Assembly (NCBI RefSeq): GCF_030053115.1 | Contig: NZ_CP125619.1 | Location: forward strand, 2,491,501 to 2,555,500 | Direction of reading: 5' to 3' | Length of the DNA: 64,000 nucleotides | Source: Pseudomonas svalbardensis | Lineage (GTDB): Bacteria; Pseudomonadota; Gammaproteobacteria; Pseudomonadales; Pseudomonadaceae | Shown here: positions 54,490 to 62,938 of the stretch, piece by piece | How the letters are laid out: every line of letters starts with the position of its first letter | How positions within the stretch are numbered: the stretch's first letter is position 1 | Program-made: the position numbers and the translations under genes | The notes under the pieces: generated by a model | Told to the model about the DNA's origin: nothing | The model's input: the letters and a program-made list of their open reading frames with translations, nothing else | Databases searched by the model: none

Positions 54490-55488
54490 TCACTCGACAG
54501 CACCTACACGAGCCACGGTTTCTTTGAAGCCGGTGTCGATCAGCTGATCGATCACTTGATCGACATTCACCCCACGACGAACCAGTTCTTCGGAAACCAG
54601 AATCGGTGCGGCAGCCTTGGAGGCGATCACGTCCTTGGCGGTCAATTGCGGGCTGCTCAGGTCGGTGCGCGACAATTGCAGCTTGGCAACTTCCAGCGGC
54701 AGGCCGGATTCGCCAGCGAGTAGCTTCGCCAGTTCCTCGGGATTTTTTACCGCCCACTCGCGAGCTTGCTCGTAGGCATTCAGTACGGTGTCGATGGTTT
54801 TTGGGTGTTCTTTGGCATAGCTGTCGGTGACGCTAACCACGCCGTAGCTGTTGAAATGGGTGTTGCGATAGAGCAGGCGCGAACCGGCCTGAACCTGGCT
54901 CGCGGCCATGTGCGGATCGAGTCCGGCCCAGGCGTCGACGTCACCTTTTTCCAGCGCGGTGCGACCGTCCGGGTGCTGCAAATGCACCAGTTCCACATCG
55001 TCTTTGCCGAGGCCTGCCTGTTGCAGGCTGCGCAGGGTAAACAGGTACGGATCGGTGCCTTTGGTGGCGGCGATTTTTTTGCCTTTCAGATCGGCCACGG
55101 TCTTGTAGGGCGAATCCTTGCGCACCACCAGCGCCGTCCATTCGGCGCGGCTGTAGACGTAAACCGATTTGATCGGGCTGCCATTGGCGCGGCTCAGCAC
55201 GGCGGCGAGGCTGGCGGAGGAGGCGAAGTCGACGCCGCCGCTGTTGAGGTATTCCAGCGAGCGGTTGCTGCCCTGGCTCAGTACCCAGCTGACCTTGGTC
55301 TGTGGCAGGGCTTTTTCCAGAAAGCCGAAGTGTTTGAGCACCAGGCTCACGGGCGAGTAGTAGGCGTAATCCAGATGCACTTCGGCTGGTGGCGCTTCAG
55401 CGGCCTGGGCAAGCGGTTGCAGGCTCAGTGCCAGGGCGCAGGCGCTGAGCAGAGACCTGACGTGGGGAAAGCGGAAGGTGGTTTTCAT
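54490..55488 (-). CDS. Aliphatic sulfonate-type ABC substrate-binding protein
   Basis: 332 residues with signal peptide ending QPLAQAAEA (about residue 31). SsuA-like: LDYAYYSPVSLVLKHFGFLE, SGGVDFASSASLAAVLSRA, DLKGKKIAATKGTDPYLF and DVDAWAGLDPHMAASQ. First gene of the importer operon. Sulfonate specificity is by family; other sulfur compounds are possible. Confidence 0.88.
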   Translation of the reverse strand: MKTTFRFPHVRSLLSACALALSLQPLAQAAEAPPAEVHLDYAYYSPVSLVLKHFGFLEKALPQTKVSWVLSQGSNRSLEYLNSGGVDFASSASLAAVLSRANGSPIKSVYVYSRAEWTALVVRKDSPYKTVADLKGKKIAATKGTDPYLFTLRSLQQAGLGKDDVELVHLQHPDGRTALEKGDVDAWAGLDPHMAASQVQAGSRLLYRNTHFNSYGVVSVTDSYAKEHPKTIDTVLNAYEQAREWAVKNPEELAKLLAGESGLPLEVAKLQLSRTDLSSPQLTAKDVIASKAAAPILVSEELVRRGVNVDQVIDQLIDTGFKETVARVGAVE

Positions 55489-55783
55489 GGGACAGCTCCA
55501 GGCAAGGCGGCGAGGTTCTTATTTCCAAAAATCATTTTTTATAAATGCTTCCTGCATAAAAGGAATATTGCAGGCTCTGTGCCATGTTTTACGGGATGAG
55601 TGTTTTCAAGGCCTTGGCGCTGAAGCAGCGACAGAGAGATGTTCAAGGGAAAACAGTCTGTTTAGTCGCTGTTGCTGGGCAAACACTGTTCGCTGGTGGT
55701 CATGAGCTTATGCATTAATCGAATTTTAAAAGCTTCTTGTAAGAGCGTTATGGTCTATCGCAATAACCCTCAAGGAGCCCTCG
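55489..55783. other. Divergent promoter region of the two binding-protein genes
   Basis: About 295 bases, AT-rich for this genome (CATTTTTTATAAATGCTTCC near 55530-55550; ATTAATCGAATTTTAAAAGC near 55714-55733). It probably carries divergent promoters under sulfur control (CysB-type), but no operator could be defined. Confidence 0.4.
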
Positions 55784-56739
55784 ATGAACCTGCCCCGATT
55801 CGTGCGCAGTCTGCTGACCAGCGCACTGTTCGCCGCACCACAGGCTTACGCCGCCGAGCCCGTCGTCCTGCACGTCGGTGATCAGAACTACTACAACGTT
55901 CGCGCTTCGGTGGAGGCGTCAGGCGTACTGAAAGATGCGCCGTATACCGTCGACTGGAAGCACTTTCAGGCCGCCGCGCCACTGGCCGAAGCGCTGAACA
56001 CCGGTGCGCTGGATCTGGGTTTTCTCGGCGATTCGGGCTTTCTGTTCCTCGCCGCCAAGCAGGCGCCGGTGAAACTGATCGGCGTGTCGCGGCAGAACCC
56101 CGACACCATCGCCTTGCTGGTGCCCAAGGATTCGCCGGTCAAAACCATCGCCGATCTGAAGGGTAAGAAAGTCGCGTATTGGCCCGGCGCCTGGAGCCAG
56201 CAATTGACCCTGCGCGCCCTGGAAAAAGCCGACCTGCCGGAAGACTACGTCGACTTCATCAAACTGATGCCGATCGATGCCGCCGCCGCGTTGCCTCAGG
56301 GCAGCATCGACGCATTCCCGGTCTGGGAACCTTACATCTCCCAGCAGATTCTGTTCTCCGGCGCCCGGCCGATCCTCACCGCCAAGAACTTGATGCCCGG
56401 CCTGAGCGCCATCGCCGCCTCGACGCCTCGACGCCGTCGATCGACAGCAAACGCGAAGCCATTGCCGACTTTCTGGTGCGCCTGAAAAAGGCCCGGGCCT
56501 GGGTCGACAACCACACCGACGAGTACGCCGATCTCTGGGCGAAGAAAGCCAACCTTGACCAGAACGTTTCACGCCATTGGTTGCGCCAGGCCCACATGAC
56601 CGTCGGCCCGGTGGATGCGCAGGCAGCCAAGGATCTGCAAAGCACGGCGGACTTCCTGTTCAAGGTAAAAGCGCTGCCGGCTGCGCTGGCGACTGCGCCG
56701 ATTATCGACAGCTCATTTCAGCAAGCGTTTGCCCAGTAA
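55784..56739 (+). pseudogene. Frameshifted sulfonate-type ABC substrate-binding protein
   Basis: The first frame (from 55784, AAGGAGCCC upstream) gives a signal peptide ending AYAAEP and a good binding-protein body (LHVGDQNYYNVRASVEASGV, LNTGALDLGFLGDSGF, DLKGKKVAYWPGAWSQQLTL) up to SAIAAST. GCCTCGAC is duplicated in tandem at 56417-56432; removing one copy restores AIAASTPSIDSKREAIADFL and the rest of the protein to 56739. As it stands the frame ends at 56485, losing the C-terminal third. Recent inactivation, or a sequencing/assembly error. Confidence 0.85.
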
Positions 56740-56888
56740 CCCACGATGCCGGGCAGCACTGGAACCAAACACTGTGTACCCTTATCCAACCTCGGCCTGC
56801 TGCGACCTGCGGGCCGACGAAGGATAAATGGGCGAAGGATTTTTGCCCTTTGACGTGTTGACCGTAACGGTCTGGCCCAAGGCAAAAC

Positions 56889-57788
56889 ATGAAACAGCTG
56901 TTCAAGGTTCTCTCTGCACTCATCATCGCCACAGGGCTGGTTGGGTGTATCGCTTCTCCCATCGAAATGACGCCTCAGACCGAACAGCGTCTGAGCGCGC
57001 AACCACCGATCCGTTTTCTGCTGACCTTTGACGACGGTCCCAGCGCATCGAGTTTCTGGAATCCGACGATGACGGTGCTCGACAGTTTGGCCACTAACCC
57101 GGTGCAGCCGAACCTCAAAGCGGTGTTCTTTGTGCAGACCCGTGCACCACGTGCCGGCAACAGCGACATCGGTCGCGAGGTCATGCGCCGTGAACACGCA
57201 GAAGGGCAGATATTGGGTTTCCACACGGCGACCCACTCGCACACCAATCATCGCTCCCTGAGTCCGGAAGAACTGGAGCAGTCGCTGGGCAAAGGCAGCG
57301 CCGACATCGCCGCGATCACCGGCGCGCCGCCGACCCTGGTACGCCCGCCATTCTGGAACTATGACAAACGGGTCTTCGCCGCCTATCAGCAGCACGGCAT
57401 GCACGTATTGCTCACCGATCTGAGCGCCAATGACGGCAAAATCTGGGGTTTCAACGCCAGCCCCCGGCGGCGGGCCCACTTCTTGCGCACAATGTCCGAA
57501 GTGCGCGAGCGCATCGCCCTTGGCGAGTTACCGGTGGTGGACGGGGTGATTCCGGTGGTGGTGACGTTCCACGACCTCAATCGCTACACCGCCCGGCATG
57601 CTCGCGAATATCTGCAAATCCTCCTCGACAGTGCCCGCGCCACTGGGGTGAAGCTGGCAGAGAAGCCGTTTTACGACGACACGGCAGCGCTGCAACGGGC
57701 CGCCATGGCGCGTACCGTTCGCGACAGTTCACAGCCGGTTAAATTACCGGGGCTCTGGAACTGGATCTGGGGTGCGGATTCTCATTGA
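56889..57788 (+). CDS. Polysaccharide deacetylase family lipoprotein
   Basis: 299 residues. Lipoprotein signal MKQLFKVLSALIIATGLVGC with lipobox LVGC. NodB/CE4 motifs: FLLTFDDGPSASSFW with the catalytic and metal Asp, metal-binding histidines in GFHTATHSHTNHRSL, RPPFWNYDKRV, and a late His in VVVTFHDLNRYT. Probably removes acyl groups from a cell-envelope polysaccharide. ATG 56889 has AAGGCAAAAC just upstream. Confidence 0.88.
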   Translation: MKQLFKVLSALIIATGLVGCIASPIEMTPQTEQRLSAQPPIRFLLTFDDGPSASSFWNPTMTVLDSLATNPVQPNLKAVFFVQTRAPRAGNSDIGREVMRREHAEGQILGFHTATHSHTNHRSLSPEELEQSLGKGSADIAAITGAPPTLVRPPFWNYDKRVFAAYQQHGMHVLLTDLSANDGKIWGFNASPRRRAHFLRTMSEVRERIALGELPVVDGVIPVVVTFHDLNRYTARHAREYLQILLDSARATGVKLAEKPFYDDTAALQRAAMARTVRDSSQPVKLPGLWNWIWGADSH

Positions 57789-57907
57789 AAGGTCGCCAAA
57801 GTGAGAAACAGCTAACACTTATTTTCAGCATTGGCGGGCGCAGAATTGGAAAAGCGCATCTATGCTGAGAAAGTTGGATCCGATTAATGGCCACGGAGGC
57901 GCCAGTC

Positions 57908-58150
57908 ATGGTTTCAGTTCCTGAGCTTTGCCGCATTGTTGAGTCCGGTTTTCAACCGCGTTCTTGTGCCTGCACGGTGAATCCCGACGGAACGTTACGG
58001 ATCAAAGTCTACGAACCCGCCACCGGGCGAATTCTTTTGTTGATCACCAGAGTATCGCCAGCACGGCTGACCACCGTTCGTGATATCTCCAATCTGATTG
58101 GCGAGTTGCGCATCGAGATGCGCGCCGGTCGTCGGGCGTTTGCCGGCTAG
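57908..58150 (+). CDS. DUF1652 family protein
   Basis: 80 residues from ATG 57908, with GGAGG eight bases upstream; an ATG seven codons earlier is less well placed. LCRIVESGFQPRSCACTVNP and the RDISNLIGELRIEMRAGRRA ending mark DUF1652, a small Pseudomonas family of unknown function. Convergent with catR, overlapping its end by four bases. Confidence 0.8.
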   Translation: MVSVPELCRIVESGFQPRSCACTVNPDGTLRIKVYEPATGRILLLITRVSPARLTTVRDISNLIGELRIEMRAGRRAFAG

Positions 58151-59031
58151 GCCCGCGGCTGCAGTTCATCAATCATCTGCAAGCAATGATTCAATCCCGG
58201 CGATACGTCGCCCACGCGCCTGCTGAGAATAATCGGCGAGGTCGCGTTGTCTTCCAGCAGCGGGGTGAAGCCAATGTCGTCGCGGTGCAGCAATTGCACC
58301 GAGGCTGGCACCAGGGTGACGCCGATTCCCGCTCCCACCAGACCGATAGCTGTTTGCAGCTCGTTGGTCCATTGCGCCACGTGGATGCTCACGCCATAGG
58401 ATTCGAATAATGCGATCACATGGTCGGCGTAGCTCGGGCGCGGGTTGCCGGGGTATAGCACAAAAGGTTCTTTCGCCAGTTCGCGAAGGCTGATCGGCCC
58501 GGCCAGTAATGGGTGGCCAGCGGGCAGGGCGGCGACCAGCCGATCTTCGGTCAACACAGTCTGGATGATCGCCGGGTCATCGATGCGAATGCGGCCGAAA
58601 CCAATGTCGATGCGCCCGGCCTTGAGCGCCTGCACTTGTTGCAACGTGGTCATTTCCGAGAGCCCCAGTTCAAGCTCCAGGGGCTCGCCGCTGCGCAAAC
58701 GGCGAATCAGTTCCGGCAGCACGCCGTAAAGCGTCGACGGGGCGAAACCGATACCCAGCCAGGTCTTTTCGCCCAGACCGATCCGTCGCGTGTTGTCGCA
58801 CACCTTGCTCAGTTGCTCGAGCAGGGCGGTGGAGTGCTCATGGAAAAACCGCCCGGCATCGGTCAGCTTCAGCGGTCGCCCGCGTTCCAGCAACAACACC
58901 CCGAGTTCATCCTCCAGTTGCTGCATCTGCCGGCTCAGCGGCGGTTGGGCAATGTGCAAAAGCTCGGCGGCGCGGGTGAAATTGAGGGTTTGAGCCAACA
59001 CCTGAAAATACCGTAGGTGACGCAGTTCCAT
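58147..59031 (-). CDS. catR: LysR-family regulator of catechol degradation
   Basis: 294 residues from ATG at 59031 (minus strand) with GGAGG five bases upstream. Winged helix MELRHLRYFQVLAQTLNFTR, LHIAQPPLSRQMQQLEDELG; ligand-binding domain with GFAPSTLYGVLPELIRRLR, the CatM/BenM-type pattern. Divergent from catB with an ATAC-N7-GTAT dyad between them; in the family it activates catBCA in response to cis,cis-muconate. Confidence 0.9.
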   Translation of the reverse strand: MELRHLRYFQVLAQTLNFTRAAELLHIAQPPLSRQMQQLEDELGVLLLERGRPLKLTDAGRFFHEHSTALLEQLSKVCDNTRRIGLGEKTWLGIGFAPSTLYGVLPELIRRLRSGEPLELELGLSEMTTLQQVQALKAGRIDIGFGRIRIDDPAIIQTVLTEDRLVAALPAGHPLLAGPISLRELAKEPFVLYPGNPRPSYADHVIALFESYGVSIHVAQWTNELQTAIGLVGAGIGVTLVPASVQLLHRDDIGFTPLLEDNATSPIILSRRVGDVSPGLNHCLQMIDELQPRA

Positions 59032-59057
59032 GGGGCCTCCAAGCACAAGTCGTTTGC

Positions 59058-59072
59058 ATACCTTAAAGGTAT
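59058..59072. promoter_or_regulatory. CatR/BenM-type recognition dyad
   Basis: ATAC-CTTAAAG-GTAT is an exact ATAC-N7-GTAT match, the high-affinity site of CatM/BenM/CatR regulators, lying between catR and catB. Confidence 0.8.
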
Positions 59073-59158
59073 CAAGTCAGACCAATTCTATATTGGCTTC
59101 CCGAAAAAAGCCGTACCAGAATCGGTTCCAGAACTTTAAGAACCTGACGGGTATCGAC

Positions 59159-60307
59159 ATGCTTGCAACAGCCATTGAATCGATCGAGACGATCATCGTC
59201 GATCTGCCGACCATCCGCCCGCACAAGCTGGCGATGCACACCATGCAGAACCAGACCCTGGTGATCATTCGCGTGCGCTGCGCCGACGGCATTGAAGGTA
59301 TTGGTGAGTCCACCACCATCGGTGGCCTGGCCTACGGCAACGAAAGCCCTGACAGCATCAAGACCAACATCGACAAACACTTCGCGCCGCTGCTGCTGGG
59401 CCAGGACAGCGCCAACGTGAACGCCGCGATGTTGCGTCTGGAGCGCAGTATCCGTGGCAACACGTTCGCTAAATCAGGTATCGAAACCGCGTTGCTCGAC
59501 GCTCAGGGCAAACGCCTTGGGCTGCCGGTCAGCGAGTTGCTGGGCGGCCGCGTTCGCGATGCCCTGCCAGTGGCATGGACCCTGGCCAGTGGCGACACCG
59601 ACAAGGACATCGCCGAGGCGGAAAAAATGCTCGACCTGCGCCGCCATCGGATCTTCAAACTGAAAATCGGGGCGGGTGAGGTCAACCGCGACCTGGCCCA
59701 CGTCATTGCGATCAAAAAAGCGTTGGGAGACCGCGCCAGCGTGCGGGTGGATGTCAATCAGGCCTGGGATGAAGCGGTCGCGCTGCGCGCCTGCCGGATC
59801 CTGGGAACCAACGGCATCGACCTGATCGAACAGCCGATCTCGCGCAACAACCGCGCCGGCATGGCGCGTTTGAACACCATGAGCCCGGCGCCGATCATGG
59901 CCGATGAATCCATCGAGTGCGTGGAAGATGCGTTCAACCTGGCGCGGGACGGCGCGGCGTCGGTGTTCGCCCTGAAAATCGCCAAGAACGGCGGTCCGCG
60001 CGCCGTGCTGCGAACCGCTGCCATCGCCGAAGCCGCCGGTATCGGCCTGTATGGCGGCACCATGCTCGAAGGTGGCATCGGCACCCTGGCCTCGGCCCAT
60101 GCCTTTATCACGCTGAACAAGCTGGCGTGGGATACCGAGCTGTTCGGTCCATTGCTGCTGACTGAAGACATTCTCAGCGAGGCGCTGGTCTATCGCGATT
60201 TTGAGCTGCACGTGCCGAAAACACCGGGGCTTGGCCTGAGCCTCGATGAAGAACGTCTGGCGTTCTTCCGCCGTGACAAAACGTCGACTGCCATTCATCA
60301 AGCCTGA
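59159..60307 (+). CDS. catB: Muconate cycloisomerase
   Basis: 382 residues; converts cis,cis-muconate to muconolactone with Mn2+. Start ATG 59159, a few bases after ACGGGT; upstream in-frame sequence is promoter DNA. Enolase superfamily: general-base lysines in FKLKIGAG (KxK, about residue 166), metal ligands in DVNQAWD, EQP and MADESIE, and Lys in ALKIAKNGG. Tip loop TTIGGLAYGNESP is typical of CatB. First gene of catBCA. Confidence 0.95.
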   Translation: MLATAIESIETIIVDLPTIRPHKLAMHTMQNQTLVIIRVRCADGIEGIGESTTIGGLAYGNESPDSIKTNIDKHFAPLLLGQDSANVNAAMLRLERSIRGNTFAKSGIETALLDAQGKRLGLPVSELLGGRVRDALPVAWTLASGDTDKDIAEAEKMLDLRRHRIFKLKIGAGEVNRDLAHVIAIKKALGDRASVRVDVNQAWDEAVALRACRILGTNGIDLIEQPISRNNRAGMARLNTMSPAPIMADESIECVEDAFNLARDGAASVFALKIAKNGGPRAVLRTAAIAEAAGIGLYGGTMLEGGIGTLASAHAFITLNKLAWDTELFGPLLLTEDILSEALVYRDFELHVPKTPGLGLSLDEERLAFFRRDKTSTAIHQA

Positions 60308-60317
60308 GGAGAGCAAC

Positions 60318-60608
60318 ATGCTGTTCCACGTAAAAATGACCGTGAATCTGCCGGTCGACATGAATCCGCAAGCAGCCGCCAAATTGAAGGCTGACGAAAA
60401 AGCCCTGGCCCAGTGCCTGCAAGAGCAAGGCAAGTGGCGTCACCTGTGGCGCATCGCCGGTCACTATGCCAATTACAGCGTTTTCGACGTCGACAGCGTT
60501 CAGGAACTGCACGACTTGCTCATGCAATTGCCGCTGTTTCCGTACATGACGATCGAGGTCGACGCGATGTGCCGGCATCCTTCTTCCATCCGCGAGGATG
60601 ACCGCTGA
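60318..60608 (+). CDS. catC: Muconolactone delta-isomerase
   Basis: 96 residues, the family size. Converts muconolactone to beta-ketoadipate enol-lactone. Begins MLFHVKMTVNLPVDM; WRHLWRIAGHYANYSVFDVD carries the conserved core; ends MCRHPSSIREDDR. ATG 60318 is preceded by GAGGAGAGCAAC. Ten bases after catB. Confidence 0.95.
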   Translation: MLFHVKMTVNLPVDMNPQAAAKLKADEKALAQCLQEQGKWRHLWRIAGHYANYSVFDVDSVQELHDLLMQLPLFPYMTIEVDAMCRHPSSIREDDR

Positions 60609-60663
60609 ACCCAGCCTGTTCAGTTCGCTACGCTAATAATTACAAGATGAGGAACCCACCAAA

Positions 60664-61593
60664 ATGAACGTCAAGATTTCCCACACTGCCAGTGTCCAGA
60701 AGTTTCTCGAAGAGGCCAGCGGTCTGCTCAACGACGCCGGCGACCCGCGGGTCAAGGCCCTGGTCTACCGCATCCTTCGTGATTCGGTGAACATCATCGA
60801 AGACCTGGCCGTGACCCCGGAAGAGTTCTGGAAAGCCGTCAACTACCTCAACGTGCTGGGTGCGCGTCAAGAGGCCGGGTTGGTGGTGGCCGGGCTCGGT
60901 CTGGAGCATTACCTCGACCTGCTGATGGATGCTGAAGACGAACAGGCGGGCAAGGCCGGAGGCACACCGCGGACCATCGAAGGCCCGCTGTACGTGGCGG
61001 GTGCGCCGCTGTCGGAAGGCGAAGCGCGACTGGATGACGGCGTCGATCCGGGTGTGGTGCTGTTCATGCAGGGCCAGGTCAAGAACACCGCCGGCGAACC
61101 GTTGGCCGGCGCGGTGGTGGATGTCTGGCACGCCAACACCGGTGGCACTTACTCCTACTTCGATACCACTCAATCGGAGTTCAACCTGCGTCGTCGTATC
61201 GTCACCGATGCCGACGGTCGTTATCGCTTTCGCAGTATCGTGCCGTCGGGCTATGGCTGCCCGCCGGACGGTCCGACCCAGCTACTGCTCGATCAACTGG
61301 GCCGTCATGGGCAACGGCCGGCGCACATTCACTTCTTCATCTCCGCGCCGGATCATCGTCACCTGACCACCCAGATCAACCTCGATGGCGATCAGTACCT
61401 GCACGACGATTTCGCCTATGCCACTCGGGATGAGCTGATCGCGAAAGTCACCTTCAGTGATGATCAACAGCGTGCGGCGGCCCATGGTGTGAACGGTCGC
61501 TTTGCCGAAATCGACTTCGATTTCACCTTGCAGACCTCCGCACAACCCGACGAGCAGCAACGCCACGAGCGGGTCCGCGCACTCGAGGACTGA
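60664..61593 (+). CDS. catA: Catechol 1,2-dioxygenase
   Basis: 309 residues; intradiol ring cleavage of catechol to cis,cis-muconate using Fe3+. N-terminal helical dimerisation part, then the beta sandwich. Iron ligands: Tyr in GGTYSYFD, Tyr in VPSGYGCPPDGPTQ, and the two His in RPAHIHFFIS. GAGGAACCC upstream of ATG 60664. Last gene of catBCA. Confidence 0.96.
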   Translation: MNVKISHTASVQKFLEEASGLLNDAGDPRVKALVYRILRDSVNIIEDLAVTPEEFWKAVNYLNVLGARQEAGLVVAGLGLEHYLDLLMDAEDEQAGKAGGTPRTIEGPLYVAGAPLSEGEARLDDGVDPGVVLFMQGQVKNTAGEPLAGAVVDVWHANTGGTYSYFDTTQSEFNLRRRIVTDADGRYRFRSIVPSGYGCPPDGPTQLLLDQLGRHGQRPAHIHFFISAPDHRHLTTQINLDGDQYLHDDFAYATRDELIAKVTFSDDQQRAAAHGVNGRFAEIDFDFTLQTSAQPDEQQRHERVRALED

Positions 61594-61682
61594 TATCCTC
61601 GAACAGCGGAACCGGGCCACGAGATTACCGACCGTTTATCTCGTGGCCTTCGGCGTTTCTGGAACGGCCCGACGCAACCTAT

Positions 61683-61690
61683 AACAACAA
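61683..61690 (+). promoter_or_regulatory. Candidate Crc/Hfq CA motif before benR
   Basis: AACAACAA fits AANAANAA, 13 bases before the benR start. benR mRNA is an established Crc/Hfq target in Pseudomonas putida. Confidence 0.6.
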
Positions 61691-61703
61691 TGAGAGTGAC
61701 CCG

Positions 61704-62663
61704 ATGATGCAAGCGCAACTGTTGAGTCAGCGCAGCACCGTATTCGACCACGCCGACCCTTACGCGGTGTCGGGCTACGTCAATCAGCATGTCGGTAACC
61801 ATTGCATTCTGATGCCCCGGGCCGGGCGACCGCTGGCCAGCCTCAATCACCGCAAGTTTGCCAGCCTCGACCTGTGCCGCATCAGTTATGGCGGCAGCGT
61901 ACGGGTCACTTCCGGTGCGCTGGAAAGCATCTATCACCTGCAAGTGCTGCTGCGCGGCAACTGCCTGTGGCGCGGCCACGGCCAGGAACACTACTTCGCA
62001 CCCGGCGAGTTGCTGCTGATCAATCCCGATGATCCGGTGGACCTGACGTATTCCGACGATTGCGAAAAATTCATCCTCAAAGTACCCACCCCGTTATTGG
62101 AGTCCGTGTGCGATCAGCAGCGCTGGCGGTATCCGGGGCAGGGCGTGCGGTTTCTGGAGAACCGTTATCAGCTCGATGAGCTGGAAGGCTTTGTCGGTCT
62201 GCTGGCGATGATTTGCCAGGAAGCCGAGGCCATCGAGCAGATTCCCAAAGTGCAGGAGCACTACGCACAGATCATCGTCAGCAAGATGCTCAGCCTGATG
62301 AAGACCAATGTCAGCCGGATCAGTCTCGGCTCACAGACGGCTACGTTCGAGGTGATTGCCGACTACATCGCGGGCCACCTCAAACAGGACATCGACAGCG
62401 AAGAACTGGCGCGCCAGGCGCGGATGAGTCTGCGCTCGTTGTACGGATTGTTTGAACGCAACGCCGGCACCACGCCGAAAAACTACATCCGGCAAAAACG
62501 CCTTGAGCGCATCTACGCCTGCCTGAGCGACCCGACCTGCAACGTGCGCAACGTCACGGAAGTGGCGATGGATTACGGCTTTCTGCACCTGGGACGGTTC
62601 TCCGACAGTTATCGCAAACAGTTTGGCGAGTTGCCGTCCGACACCCTCAAACGCCGCCACTGA
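61704..62663 (+). CDS. benR: AraC/XylS-family activator of benzoate genes
   Basis: 319 residues. N-terminal AraC-binding-like domain (about 60-180: LQVLLRGNCLWRGHGQEHYF) that senses benzoate in this family, then AraC helix-turn-helix (about 215-319: SEELARQARMSLRSLYGLFE and EVAMDYGFLHLGRFSDSYRK). BenR activates benABCD; two matching boxes lie upstream of benA. ATG 61704 or 61707. Confidence 0.92.
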   Translation: MMQAQLLSQRSTVFDHADPYAVSGYVNQHVGNHCILMPRAGRPLASLNHRKFASLDLCRISYGGSVRVTSGALESIYHLQVLLRGNCLWRGHGQEHYFAPGELLLINPDDPVDLTYSDDCEKFILKVPTPLLESVCDQQRWRYPGQGVRFLENRYQLDELEGFVGLLAMICQEAEAIEQIPKVQEHYAQIIVSKMLSLMKTNVSRISLGSQTATFEVIADYIAGHLKQDIDSEELARQARMSLRSLYGLFERNAGTTPKNYIRQKRLERIYACLSDPTCNVRNVTEVAMDYGFLHLGRFSDSYRKQFGELPSDTLKRRH

Positions 62664-62677
62664 AACACCGCAAATCA

Positions 62678-62827
62678 CCTGTAGCAGCTGCCGAGCCTGC
62701 GAGGCTGCGTTCGAGTGCGAAGCGCTCGCCAATCGGAACACTGTGGTCTGTCTGAAGCACGGGGTGAGTTAACTCGCGAGCGCTTCGCACTCGAACGCAG
62801 CCTCGCAGGCTCGACAGCTGCTACAGG
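62678..62827. repeat. Large imperfect inverted repeat (REPIN of the second type)
   Basis: 52-base arms, 62678-62729 and 62776-62827, complementary at 51 of 52 positions, around a 46-base loop. The arm tips carry CCTGTAGCAGCTG, the repeat type also seen at 37831-37866. It fills the space between benR and the benA promoter. Confidence 0.88.
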
Positions 62828-62839
62828 AAGTGGGCCGTT

Positions 62840-62875
62840 TGCAGTAAACGGATACAGGTCTGCACCCAGCGGATA
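62840..62875 (+). promoter_or_regulatory. Two BenR/XylS-type boxes before benA
   Basis: TGCA-GTAAAC-GGATA (62840-62854) and TGCA-CCCAGC-GGATA (62861-62875) both fit TGCA-N6-GGNTA and are separated by six bases, as at the XylS-controlled Pm promoter. A TAGCAT -10 at 62897-62902 puts the -35 at 62874-62879, overlapping the second box by two bases. Confidence 0.85.
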
Positions 62876-62916
62876 GTCCGCCACATCCCCCCGTCCTAGC
62901 ATGGCCCTGCCTGAAT

Positions 62917-62924
62917 AAAAACAA
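62917..62924 (+). promoter_or_regulatory. Candidate Crc/Hfq CA motif before benA
   Basis: AAAAACAA fits AANAANAA directly upstream of the GGAGG ribosome site of benA. Confidence 0.5.
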
Positions 62925-62938
62925 TGGAGGCGGCGGCC

